Assembly (NCBI GenBank): GCA_018383375.1
Contig: JAHAWW010000239.1
Coordinates: 1 to 15,218 of the forward strand
From: Prevotellamassilia sp.
Lineage (GTDB): Bacteria > Bacteroidota > Bacteroidia > Bacteroidales > Bacteroidaceae
Length of the DNA stretch: 15,218 nucleotides
Direction of reading: 5' to 3'
The translations under genes and the position numbers were made by a program. Positions 7,140 to 14,385 of the stretch are shown here, piece by piece (positions within the stretch are counted from its first letter, which is position 1; each line of letters starts with the position of its first letter). Under the pieces are notes generated by a model that was given only the letters and a program-made list of their open reading frames with translations, searched no databases and had not been told where the DNA came from.

Positions 7140-7694
7140 ATGTTAAAGAAAATCATCATTGCGATGCTGTTGGTTCTGCCCACAAGCCTCGCCGCTCAAA
7201 AGTTCGCTCACTTCGACTACACAGCCCTTATGAACTCGCTCCCCGAAACCAAAAAGGCTCAAGGCGAACTTGAAGCTATGGGCAAGACCTATGCCGACGA
7301 ACTTCAGAGCATGGAGAAGGAAATCAATGCCAAGATTGAAAAGTTTCAGAACGAAATCAACGACCAGACTCCCGAAAACATCCGCAACCGCCGTGCTCAA
7401 GAAATCCAGCAAATGCAAGAGCGCTACCAGCAGGCCGCTCAAGACAATCAGCAGGCTTTCGACGAGGCCAAGATGAAAAAGATGCAGCCTATCGTGCAGA
7501 AAGTGATGGACGCCGTCAACAGCGTAGCCAAAGAAGGTAACTATGTCTACATCATCGACAAAAATGCCTCTCAAAGCGTTGGCATCGTCATCAATGAGTC
7601 GCTCAGCGAAGACGTAACATCCAAAGTGATGGCCAAACTCGGCATCACGCAGCTCATTCAGCCTGCCGCCGCAGGTGCCGCTGCCACAAAATAA
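7140..7694 (+). CDS. OmpH/Skp-family periplasmic chaperone, second copy
   Basis: This second Skp-like protein has 184 residues. The signal peptide is MLKKIIIAMLLVLPTSLAAQ. The mature start, KFAHFDYTALMNSLPE, mirrors the first copy. A long coiled-coil arm follows, rich in K, E and especially Q (EIQQMQERYQQAAQDNQQAF around residues 83-102). The closing segment YVYIIDKNASQSVGIVI matches the first copy's LVLDRASQSAGIIFA. It ends in a Pro/Ala-rich tail (QPAAAGAAATK) that the first copy lacks. The two proteins are clearly related but far from identical, so the pair is an old duplication, or they may form mixed assemblies. It has its own promoter at 7059-7089 and is followed by an intrinsic terminator. 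Confidence 0.95.
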   Translation: MLKKIIIAMLLVLPTSLAAQKFAHFDYTALMNSLPETKKAQGELEAMGKTYADELQSMEKEINAKIEKFQNEINDQTPENIRNRRAQEIQQMQERYQQAAQDNQQAFDEAKMKKMQPIVQKVMDAVNSVAKEGNYVYIIDKNASQSVGIVINESLSEDVTSKVMAKLGITQLIQPAAAGAAATK

Positions 7695-7748
7695 TTCTAC
7701 GGCACAGACAGGGTGCGGCATCCGACACCTTTCTTGCCTCATCTCACA

Positions 7749-7786
7749 GGGATTGAAGTCCGACCCTTCGGCTTCAATTCCTTTTT
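7749..7786 (+). terminator. Intrinsic terminator after the second ompH
   Basis: GGGATTGAAG at 7749-7758 pairs with CTTCAATTCC at 7772-7781 (one G-T pair). An inner CCGA/TCGG stem follows after a single bulged T, with loop CCCT, and five Ts (7782-7786) come directly after the stem. It lies 55 bases past the ompH stop and separates the chaperone unit from the dacB-like gene. Confidence 0.85.
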
Positions 7787-7840
7787 ATGTTTTTCATAAC
7801 GCCTACCCTCTTGCGGCGCAAAACACTTCTCAACAATACT

Positions 7841-9037
7841 ATGCGCAGAAGCCTTACAGCTTTTATCGTTTCGCTCGTCTGTCTGCTCCCCACACACGGC
7901 CAAGACGCCATCCCCGCCACCGAGTCCTGCTCATGGGCGGCAACCATCGGCAACAAGCTCGACAGCCTCACCCATCTGCCCTTGACGCAACACACACAAA
8001 TGGGGCTTTACGTCTACGACCTCACAGCCGACAAACCGCTATTCGCCCACAACATACATCAACAACTGCGACCGGCTTCGTGCCAAAAACTCGTCACCGC
8101 CATCAGCGCCTTGAAAGTGCTCGGCAGCGATTTCTGCTTCCGCACCACCCTGGCCTACACCGGCACCATTGACGACTCAGTGCTGACGGGCGACATTTGG
8201 ATAAGCGGTAGCTTCGACCCCCTCTTCAGTCGTTCAGATCTCAATGGTTTTGTCAAGAAACTGACCGATGCCGGCATTCGACGCATAGAAGGCCAAATCA
8301 GATTTGACCGCAGTCTGTGCGACACCGTCAAAGCCGGACCGGGCTGGTGTTGGGACGACGACAATCCCCCGCTCACCCCCCTGCTGCTCAATGGCAAAAA
8401 CACACTCGAGACTTCATGGCTCGACGCCCTCACTCGCTCCGGCATCACGCATCAAAGCGACTTCGCTTATGGCCACCAACCCGCTGAAGCAACTCAGTTG
8501 GCCACGGTCTGCCACACCATAGACCAAGTGTTGCTGCCTATGATGAAAGAGAGCAACAACCTCTGCGCCGAAGCCCTCTTTATGCGGTTGGCCGCCCGTT
8601 GCGGCAAACCTTATGCCGGTCTCAAAGAGGCCACGAACGAGATAAACAGCGTTTATGCCGAAGCCGGAGTCGACGCCAAAGCCTATGAAATTGCCGACGG
8701 CAGCGGACTCTCGCTCTATAACTACACCACGCCCCATTGCATTGTCGCCCTCTTGCGTATGGCCTGGCAAACCCCTCAGCTCCGCCGCCATCTCGTGCCC
8801 TCTCTTCCCGTGGCTGCCACCGACGGCACCCTGCGCAAACGCATGAAGGGCACCTTGGCCGACGGCAATGTCAAGGCCAAAACCGGCACTGTCACCGGCG
8901 TGTCAACCCTTTCCGGCTATGCCACAGCGCCCAACGGCCACACACTCTGCTTTGCCATTCTCAACCAGGGACTCTATCACACCGCCGATGGGCGACGTTT
9001 TCAAGACGCTGTTTGCACGGCATTGACCACGCCATAA
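7841..9037 (+). CDS. dacB: D-alanyl-D-alanine carboxypeptidase, PBP4/S13 family
   Basis: This periplasmic serine enzyme removes the terminal D-Ala from peptidoglycan stem peptides and often also cuts cross-links. It has 398 residues. A signal peptide (MRRSLTAFIVSLVCLLPTHGQ) supports the ATG at 7841. The three penicillin-binding motifs are present: SCQK (Ser80 nucleophile, Lys83), SNN (residues 238-240) and KTG (347-349, in KAKTGTVTGVSTLSGY). About 155 residues separate the first two motifs, fewer than the roughly 240 in E. coli PBP4, so part of the extra inserted domains is missing. IWISGSFDPLFS and LLLNGKN are also typical of the family. No clear promoter is visible in the 54 bases between the upstream terminator and the ATG. 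The dacB symbol reflects family membership, not proven identity. Confidence 0.93.
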   Translation: MRRSLTAFIVSLVCLLPTHGQDAIPATESCSWAATIGNKLDSLTHLPLTQHTQMGLYVYDLTADKPLFAHNIHQQLRPASCQKLVTAISALKVLGSDFCFRTTLAYTGTIDDSVLTGDIWISGSFDPLFSRSDLNGFVKKLTDAGIRRIEGQIRFDRSLCDTVKAGPGWCWDDDNPPLTPLLLNGKNTLETSWLDALTRSGITHQSDFAYGHQPAEATQLATVCHTIDQVLLPMMKESNNLCAEALFMRLAARCGKPYAGLKEATNEINSVYAEAGVDAKAYEIADGSGLSLYNYTTPHCIVALLRMAWQTPQLRRHLVPSLPVAATDGTLRKRMKGTLADGNVKAKTGTVTGVSTLSGYATAPNGHTLCFAILNQGLYHTADGRRFQDAVCTALTTP

Positions 9038-9058
9038 GGCCGCGTGACAAACTTTTCG

Positions 9059-9066
9059 TATTTTTG
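9059..9066 (+). promoter_or_regulatory. -7 promoter box before the antiporter gene
   Basis: TATTTTTG matches TAnnTTTG exactly and lies 21 bases after the dacB stop. No TTTG is present at the usual -33 distance, so the promoter may be weak or need an activator. If used, transcription would start near 9072, downstream of the GTG at 9044, which favours a later start codon for the antiporter. Confidence 0.4.
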
Positions 9067-9088
9067 CAGCATTAACCTTGATTATCTC

Positions 9089-11149
9089 TTGAGCCACTAT
9101 TTTCCCATAACCGACCCGACGTGGATTTTCTTCATCGTCTTGAGCATCATCCTCTTTGCGCCGATGGTGTTTGAGCGTCTGCGCGTGCCTGCCATTGTGG
9201 GAATGATTTGTGCCGGCATATTGATTGGGCCTCATGGTTTGCATGTGCTCGAACGCGACAGCAGTTTTGAGCTTTTCGGCAAAGTAGGGCTTTACTACAT
9301 CATGTTTTTGGCTTCGCTCGAGATGAACCTGCAAGACGTTCAGGCCATCAAATGGCGTGCTCTCACCCTCGGTCTGCTCAGTTTTGCCCTGCCCATGCTC
9401 ATCGGCTACGGGGCCAACACTCTCCTGCTCGGCTATGGGGTGGCGGCTGCCATATTGATGGCGGCGATGTATGCCTCCCACACGCTTGTCACCTACCCCA
9501 TCGTGATGCGCTACGGTCTGGCTCGCCGTCAAAGTGTGAGCATCGCTGTGGGCGCAACGATTGTGGCCGACACACTCACCCTTCTTGTCCTTGCCGTGGT
9601 GGGCGGTATGTTCAAAGAAAACGTTTCGGGCCTTTATTGGGTATGGCTGGTGCTGAAAGTCGTGTTGTTGAGTGCAGTCATCATTGTGACCTTCCCGCGC
9701 ATGGCCCGTTGGTTTTTCCGTCGCTATGACGAGAGCGTGGCCCAATACATCTTTGTGCTGGCTTTGGTATTCCTCGGTGCGGCCTTGATGGAGATTGTGG
9801 GTATGGAAGGCATCCTCGGCGCCTTCTTGGTGGGTATTGTGCTCAACCGCTGCATACCGCCCTCTTCTCCTCTGATGAGCCATGTAGAGTTTGTGGGCAA
9901 TGCGCTTTTCATTCCCTATTTCCTCATTGGTGTCGGCATGTTGCTCGATGTCAGTGCCTTTGCCCGCCACACCCAGGTGTTTGTCTTGGCTGCCGTAATG
10001 ATTACTGTGGGCATTTCGAGCAAATGGCTGTCGGCCTATCTCACTCAGCGTCTTTTTGGCATGCCGCGCCGCGAAGGCAACTTGATGTTTGGTTTGACGG
10101 GCTCGAGAGCTGCCGCCACGTTGGCGGTGGTGTTGGTGGGCCACGGCATCATCCTGCCCGACGGCTCCCACCTGCTGAGCGAAGACGTGCTCAACGCCAC
10201 GATGATGTTCATCTTGGTGACCTGTGTGGTGAGTTCGTTCGTCACCTCGACCACTGCCCGTCGCATTGCCGAGAGCCCCACTCCCGAGCGCAACACCAAG
10301 CGCAAGGGTAGTGACCGCATCATTGTGGCCCTGTCCAATCCCGAAAACGTGCCGTCGCTCATTGCCGTCGGCTTGATGTTGCGCTCACCGGGTTCGCCCA
10401 CACCGCTCACGGCGCTCAACGTTGTGCTCGAAGACGACCCGACAGCGCGCGAAGAGGGTCTCAGACAATTGGAACGTGCCGTGAAAATAGCCGCAGCTGC
10501 CGGTGTGCGTTTGGTGACACGCAGCCGCTGGTCGGTCAATGTGGTGAGCGGTCTGTCTCACACGATGAAAGAGTTTGAGGCCTCCGACCTCCTTGTGGGC
10601 CTCCACCAAAAAGCCAAAATCACGGAGACCTTCTACGGCAAACTCACCACCGACCTCATTCAGGCCGTCGAGGGGCAGATTTTCATCTACCGGCCCGTCG
10701 TGCCGCCGGCCACAGTCACCCACATGCACCTCATCATCCCCCGCAAGGCCGAGTTTGAGCCGGGCTTCAACAACTGGGCCATTCGTCTGGGCCTGTTGGC
10801 CGGACAAATCCAATGCAAGGTGACGGCCTACAGTGGCCGGGGCACCATGATTTCGCTTCAAGGTGTATGGGACGACAACAACCTCAGCGTCAAGGCCGAA
10901 CAAACGGTCTACAACGACTGGCACGACTTTATCTCCATTGCCTGCAATGCCCGCCCCGACCATCTTGTGGTTTTTGTGGCCGCACGTCGAGGCACGCTCT
11001 CTTACCACAACTATATGAACCAACTGCCCGAACAGATTGAGCAATATTTCTCAGCCCACAACCTTTTGATTGTCTTCCCCTCACAGCCGGCTTCTTCCGG
11101 CCCCGCCGCAGCCATCCGTTCAGGCGTTCCCGTCAAAGTCAGAGCTTGA
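9089..11149 (+). CDS. CPA2-family cation/proton antiporter
   Basis: This inner membrane antiporter (Na+/H+ exchanger, KefB-like fold) probably exchanges Na+ or K+ for protons. The first 390 or so residues are about twelve hydrophobic helices. Typical CPA2 features are VPAIVGMICAGILIGPHGL near the start, FLASLEMNLQ, the membrane-embedded Asp161 in ATIVADTLTLLVL, and GAFLVGIVLNR. The last 270 residues are soluble and look like a universal-stress-protein-type domain; I see no clear TrkA-N nucleotide-binding motif. The start is uncertain because no early ATG exists. I choose TTG at 9089 (MSHYFPITDPTWIFF), which fits the homologue pattern I recall and the -7 box at 9059-9066. GTG at 9044 would give 701 residues, and ATT at 9071 is also possible. 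The exchanged ion cannot be told from sequence. priA follows after 21 bases. Confidence 0.88.
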   Translation: MSHYFPITDPTWIFFIVLSIILFAPMVFERLRVPAIVGMICAGILIGPHGLHVLERDSSFELFGKVGLYYIMFLASLEMNLQDVQAIKWRALTLGLLSFALPMLIGYGANTLLLGYGVAAAILMAAMYASHTLVTYPIVMRYGLARRQSVSIAVGATIVADTLTLLVLAVVGGMFKENVSGLYWVWLVLKVVLLSAVIIVTFPRMARWFFRRYDESVAQYIFVLALVFLGAALMEIVGMEGILGAFLVGIVLNRCIPPSSPLMSHVEFVGNALFIPYFLIGVGMLLDVSAFARHTQVFVLAAVMITVGISSKWLSAYLTQRLFGMPRREGNLMFGLTGSRAAATLAVVLVGHGIILPDGSHLLSEDVLNATMMFILVTCVVSSFVTSTTARRIAESPTPERNTKRKGSDRIIVALSNPENVPSLIAVGLMLRSPGSPTPLTALNVVLEDDPTAREEGLRQLERAVKIAAAAGVRLVTRSRWSVNVVSGLSHTMKEFEASDLLVGLHQKAKITETFYGKLTTDLIQAVEGQIFIYRPVVPPATVTHMHLIIPRKAEFEPGFNNWAIRLGLLAGQIQCKVTAYSGRGTMISLQGVWDDNNLSVKAEQTVYNDWHDFISIACNARPDHLVVFVAARRGTLSYHNYMNQLPEQIEQYFSAHNLLIVFPSQPASSGPAAAIRSGVPVKVRA

Positions 11150-11170
11150 CGGCGGTCTGTTTTCCCTCTT

Positions 11171-13642
11171 ATGTTGCTTCAAGCCCCCCACATCTCCACG
11201 CCGTCCGGCAACGCCCCGTTGCTGGCCGATGTGATTGTGCCCCTTGCGCTCTCGGGCACGTTCACCTATCTGGTGCCGCCGGCTCTGGCCGGTGAGGTCA
11301 GACAGGGCAGCCGTGTGTTGGTGTCGTTTGGGAAAAAGAAACTCTACACCGCCATCGTTTTGCGCCTCCCCGGCACCACACCGCCCGAAGGCGTCGAGCT
11401 CAAGCCCATTCTCGAAGTCATCGACGCCGACCCCATCGTGACCGCCGAACAACTCGAACTCTGGCAATGGCTTTCGGCCTACTATATGTGCACCATCGGC
11501 GAGGTGATGAAGGCTGCCATGCCGTCGAGCCTCAAACTCGAGAGCGAAACCATGATTGAGGTCTGCCCCGACGCCACAGCCACCGAGCCGCGCGAGGCTG
11601 AAATCATCAAGGCGCTGAGTGGCGTGAAAGCTATGCGACTGGCCGACCTCGTGAAGCAATTTGCCGCCGACCGCCGCCCCATCCACGCGCCGCTGCGCCG
11701 CCTCATCGACCAAGGGCTCGTCAAAGTGAGTGAGAGCCTGCGACAAAGAGAGAAGATGCCCACCATCACCTATGTGGCCCTGACCGCCGAAGGCGAAAAA
11801 GAGACCAACTGTAAAGGCAAAAACCGGGCCGCTCTGCTCGCTCACCTTCAAAAGCTCAAAGCCTCCGGTGCGCCCGACGCCGAGCGGGCCGCTCTCGTCG
11901 CCGAGTTGCCCTCAAACGGTGCGACCATTGCGGCGCTGCGCAAAAAAGGGCTCATCTATACATACGACCGGCCGGCCGATGTCGCTGCCGACGACTCTTC
12001 CACCGAGGGAGAACTCCCTCAACTGGCCGAAGCACAACTCCGCGCCTTTCACGAAATCTGCGACAGCTGGCAGCGCCACAACGTCTGCCTGCTCCACGGC
12101 GTCACCTCGTCGGGAAAAACCGAAATCTACATCCGCCTCATTGCCCGCACACTGGCCGAAGGCAAAAGTGTGCTCTACCTGTTGCCTGAAATTGCGCTCA
12201 CCACCCAAATCACGTCGCGACTCTCGCGAGTGTTTGGCAAGCGCATGGGACTTTACCACTCCAAGCTCTCCGACACCGCCCGCGCTTCACTATGGCGCCG
12301 ACAACTCTCGCCCGAGGCTTGTCAACTCATTCTCGGTGCCCGTTCGGCCTTATTTCTCCCCTATCACAACCTCGGTCTCATCATTGTCGACGAGGAGCAC
12401 GAAACCAGCTTCAAGCAACAAGACCCTGCTCCGCGCTATCACGCCCGCGATGCCGCCATCGTCTTGGCAGCCCGCAGCGGCGCCAAGGTGTTGCTCGGCA
12501 CGGCCACGCCGTCGGTCGAGTCATACCACAACGCCACCACAGCCGGCAAATATGGTCTTGTGTGTCTGAAAGAGCGCTACGGCGGAGCCACTCTGCCCGA
12601 CATCATCGTGGAAGACGTGGGCGAACTACGGCGTAAGAAACTGATGAAGACGCCTTTCTCGCCACGCCTCATCGACGACACCCGTGCGGTTCTCGACGGC
12701 GGTGGCCAAGCCATCTTCTTCATCAATCGCCGCGGCTATACGCCGGTGATGGAATGCCACACCTGCGGCTGGACACCGCGCTGCGTGGCTTGCGACGTGC
12801 CGCTCACCCACCACCGCCAAACGGGCCGACTGGTGTGCCACTATTGCGGCGCCACCTATGCACTCCCCGCTGCCTGTCCTTGTTGCGGCGAGCACGACTT
12901 GAGGGGCAAAGGCCAAGGCACCGAAAAGATTGAAGAAGAGGTGAGCCGCTGTTTTCCGCAAGCGCGGCCGGCGCGTATGGACCTCGACACCACGCGTGCC
13001 AAGACGGCTCACGAGAAGATTATCGAGGCTTTCAAACATCTCAAGACCAACCTGCTCATTGGCACTCAGATGGTGACCAAAGGGCTCGACTTCGACCATG
13101 TGGGCGTGGTGGGTATACTCGATGCCGACGCCCTGCTCAACCGCCCCGACTTCCGCGCCCACGAACGGGCCTTTCAGATGATGAGTCAGGTGGCCGGCCG
13201 TGCCGGCCGGCGTGGTGGCAGCCGTGGGCATGTGGTTTTACAGACCAAACAACCGAGCCTGCCTGTGGTGGCACAGATTGTCGGCGGCGACTACGAGAGC
13301 ATGTTTGCCGGCCAGATTGCCGAGCGTCGCGAATTTCTGTTTCCGCCTTTCTGCCGTCTGATAGTGGTGTGTCTGAAACACCGCTACGAGTCTGCTTGCG
13401 AAAAGGCCGCCGAGGCTATGGCCACATTGCTTCGTCCGTCACTGGGCACGGCCGTGTTGGGCCCCGACCGTCCGGCAGTGGGACGTGTGCAATACCAACA
13501 CATCCGCCGCTTGGTGGTCAAAGTCATCTCTCCCCACACGCCTCAAGGCGTAAAAGCCCTGTTGCTCCACGCTCGCACTCAGTTGATGGAAAGCCCCGAG
13601 GGGCGCGGCGTCGCCGTGTTTTTTGACGTCGACCCGATTTGA
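11171..13642 (+). CDS. priA: Primosomal protein N' (PriA), replication restart helicase
   Basis: PriA recognises stalled or collapsed forks and D-loops and reloads the replicative helicase. It has 823 residues, longer than E. coli PriA (732); extra length lies in the region before the helicase core. The N-terminal DNA-binding domain starts ADVIVPLALSGTFTYLVP. The helicase core has Walker A GVTSSGKTE (from residue 310, Lys316), DEEH (407-410), LLGTATPSVES and the motif VI region QVAGRAGRRGG. Eight zinc-binding cysteines form four pairs at 529/532, 538/541, 556/559 and 569/572, the PriA-specific insertion. GTEKIEEEV and GTQMVTKGLDF are further family marks. The ATG at 11171 is the first in frame after the antiporter stop. 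The 21-base gap suggests co-transcription with the antiporter. All key residues look intact. Confidence 0.97.
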   Translation: MLLQAPHISTPSGNAPLLADVIVPLALSGTFTYLVPPALAGEVRQGSRVLVSFGKKKLYTAIVLRLPGTTPPEGVELKPILEVIDADPIVTAEQLELWQWLSAYYMCTIGEVMKAAMPSSLKLESETMIEVCPDATATEPREAEIIKALSGVKAMRLADLVKQFAADRRPIHAPLRRLIDQGLVKVSESLRQREKMPTITYVALTAEGEKETNCKGKNRAALLAHLQKLKASGAPDAERAALVAELPSNGATIAALRKKGLIYTYDRPADVAADDSSTEGELPQLAEAQLRAFHEICDSWQRHNVCLLHGVTSSGKTEIYIRLIARTLAEGKSVLYLLPEIALTTQITSRLSRVFGKRMGLYHSKLSDTARASLWRRQLSPEACQLILGARSALFLPYHNLGLIIVDEEHETSFKQQDPAPRYHARDAAIVLAARSGAKVLLGTATPSVESYHNATTAGKYGLVCLKERYGGATLPDIIVEDVGELRRKKLMKTPFSPRLIDDTRAVLDGGGQAIFFINRRGYTPVMECHTCGWTPRCVACDVPLTHHRQTGRLVCHYCGATYALPAACPCCGEHDLRGKGQGTEKIEEEVSRCFPQARPARMDLDTTRAKTAHEKIIEAFKHLKTNLLIGTQMVTKGLDFDHVGVVGILDADALLNRPDFRAHERAFQMMSQVAGRAGRRGGSRGHVVLQTKQPSLPVVAQIVGGDYESMFAGQIAERREFLFPPFCRLIVVCLKHRYESACEKAAEAMATLLRPSLGTAVLGPDRPAVGRVQYQHIRRLVVKVISPHTPQGVKALLLHARTQLMESPEGRGVAVFFDVDPI

Positions 13643-13680
13643 GGAAATATGGTTTGGGGGTGGAGTTTTTAATATCTTGC

Positions 13681-13706
13681 ATTATGCCGCTCAGACACGG
13701 CATAAT
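13681..13706. terminator. Hairpin after priA, possible terminator
   Basis: ATTATGCCG at 13681-13689 pairs exactly with CGGCATAAT at 13698-13706 over an 8-base loop, 38 bases after the priA stop. The following sequence (CTCTTATTAAT) is AT-rich but has no run of Ts, so this is a weak or non-classical terminator. Confidence 0.45.
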
Positions 13707-13800
13707 CTCTTATTAATAGCCCAGATTATTACCGAAAAAAGCCTTGCAAGTTGGGCTGCGGTTCGGCAATTCAAACCACGCGGCACTATGCCTTTTGTCT

Positions 13801-13831
13801 TTTGCCCGACCACCGTTTTGCATTAACTTTG
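13801..13831 (+). promoter_or_regulatory. Perfect-consensus promoter in the gap after priA
   Basis: TTTG at 13801-13804, exactly 19 bases, then TAACTTTG at 13824-13831 match the Bacteroidetes consensus in every position. Transcription would begin near 13837. No gene follows directly; an intrinsic terminator begins about 13 bases further on. Confidence 0.7.
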
Positions 13832-13849
13832 GGGTGAAGATAGAAGAGG

Positions 13850-13872
13850 AGGCCCTTAAATGGGCCTTTTTT
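13850..13872 (+). terminator. Intrinsic terminator directly after the promoter
   Basis: AGGCCC at 13850-13855 pairs with GGGCCT at 13862-13867 over the loop TTAAAT, followed by Ts to 13872. It fits a rho-independent terminator on the + strand. On the other strand the stem is followed by CCTCTTC, so it is not clearly bidirectional. It could end transcripts from priA, or stop those from the promoter at 13801-13831 after about 35 bases. Confidence 0.75.
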
Positions 13873-14213
13873 ATTGATATTTAGCGCGTTACGTCCTTAA
13901 GGACTGCATTCACCGGCCTTATTCCCGCAACGATTGTCCTTATGGAAGGAATAATTGCAAGCCATCTTGCGCGAATTTCGTGGTTTTTCGATCGAAAAAC
14001 CACCGGGAGCGTCGCGCTGAAGAGGCGCAAAGAATAAAAATCGAGTTTTTTTGTCAGCACAATCCCCCTTTTTGAACATTTCGGCCGCCACGCCGCCGGC
14101 GCCGCAATTGGCCCGACAAGTCCGCACCATGGCCCACCGAGACAGATATGCCCCACCCGCTTTCTGCTCTCCCACTTCTGCCCACACTTTCGCTTGATAG
14201 TTAAATTTCTCGC
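13873..14213. other. Non-coding stretch with palindromes
   Basis: I see no supported gene here. Minus-strand open frames of 91 and 108 codons (13881-14156 and 13897-14223) cross the terminator-proximal palindromes and have no promoter, signal or domain. The stretch contains the 12-bp palindrome GTCCTTAAGGAC (13893-13904), the 24-bp palindrome at 13980-14003, a GCGC...GCGC stem near 14016-14030 and a GC-rich patch near 14084-14105. The dense small dyads suggest structured RNA or a dispersed repeat, but I recognise no RNA family. Confidence 0.4.
13980..14003. repeat. 24-bp perfect palindrome
   Basis: GTGGTTTTTCGA at 13980-13991 is followed immediately by its exact reverse complement, TCGAAAAACCAC, at 13992-14003. 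With no loop, it looks more like a protein-binding or cruciform site than an RNA hairpin. The flanking bases do not extend the symmetry. Confidence 0.85.
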
Positions 14214-14232
14214 TGTTAAACATAGTTTAACA
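14214..14232. promoter_or_regulatory. Operator-like dyad upstream of the last gene
   Basis: TGTTAAAC at 14214-14221 and GTTTAACA at 14225-14232 form a perfect 8-bp dyad with a 3-base spacer. A third GTTAAA copy lies at 14200-14205. The dyad is centred about 40 bases upstream of the -7 box at 14264-14271, a usual place for an activator site. The regulator is unknown. Confidence 0.5.
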
Positions 14233-14263
14233 GTCTGGGGGGGTGATTATTGACCTTTGTTTG

Positions 14264-14271
14264 TAATTTTG
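14264..14271 (+). promoter_or_regulatory. -7 promoter box for the last gene
   Basis: TAATTTTG matches TAnnTTTG exactly. At the place of the -33 box (about 14241-14244) there is the end of a seven-G run instead of TTTG. Transcription would start near 14277 and leave a leader of about 110 bases before the ATG at 14386, in which CCTAACCAA occurs twice (14318-14326 and 14343-14351). Confidence 0.5.
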
Positions 14272-14385
14272 CTGCGTAAAAGTGTGATTTTGCCTCACTT
14301 AACGCCTTGCTTAGGGTCCTAACCAACCATTTTTTGTCAAGGCCTAACCAATTTCACAACCCAATAAATAATTAAATAACACAAT

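Noticed and set aside
8903..10171. 422-codon minus-strand frame across dacB and the antiporter gene
   Set aside because: It is His/Gln/Asn-rich shadow sequence opposite two well-identified genes and shows no domain.
13897..14223. Minus-strand frames of 91 and 108 codons in the gap after priA
   Set aside because: They overlap each other in different frames, have no promoter, signal peptide or recognisable domain, and run through palindromes. A conserved repeat with accidental open frames seems more likely.
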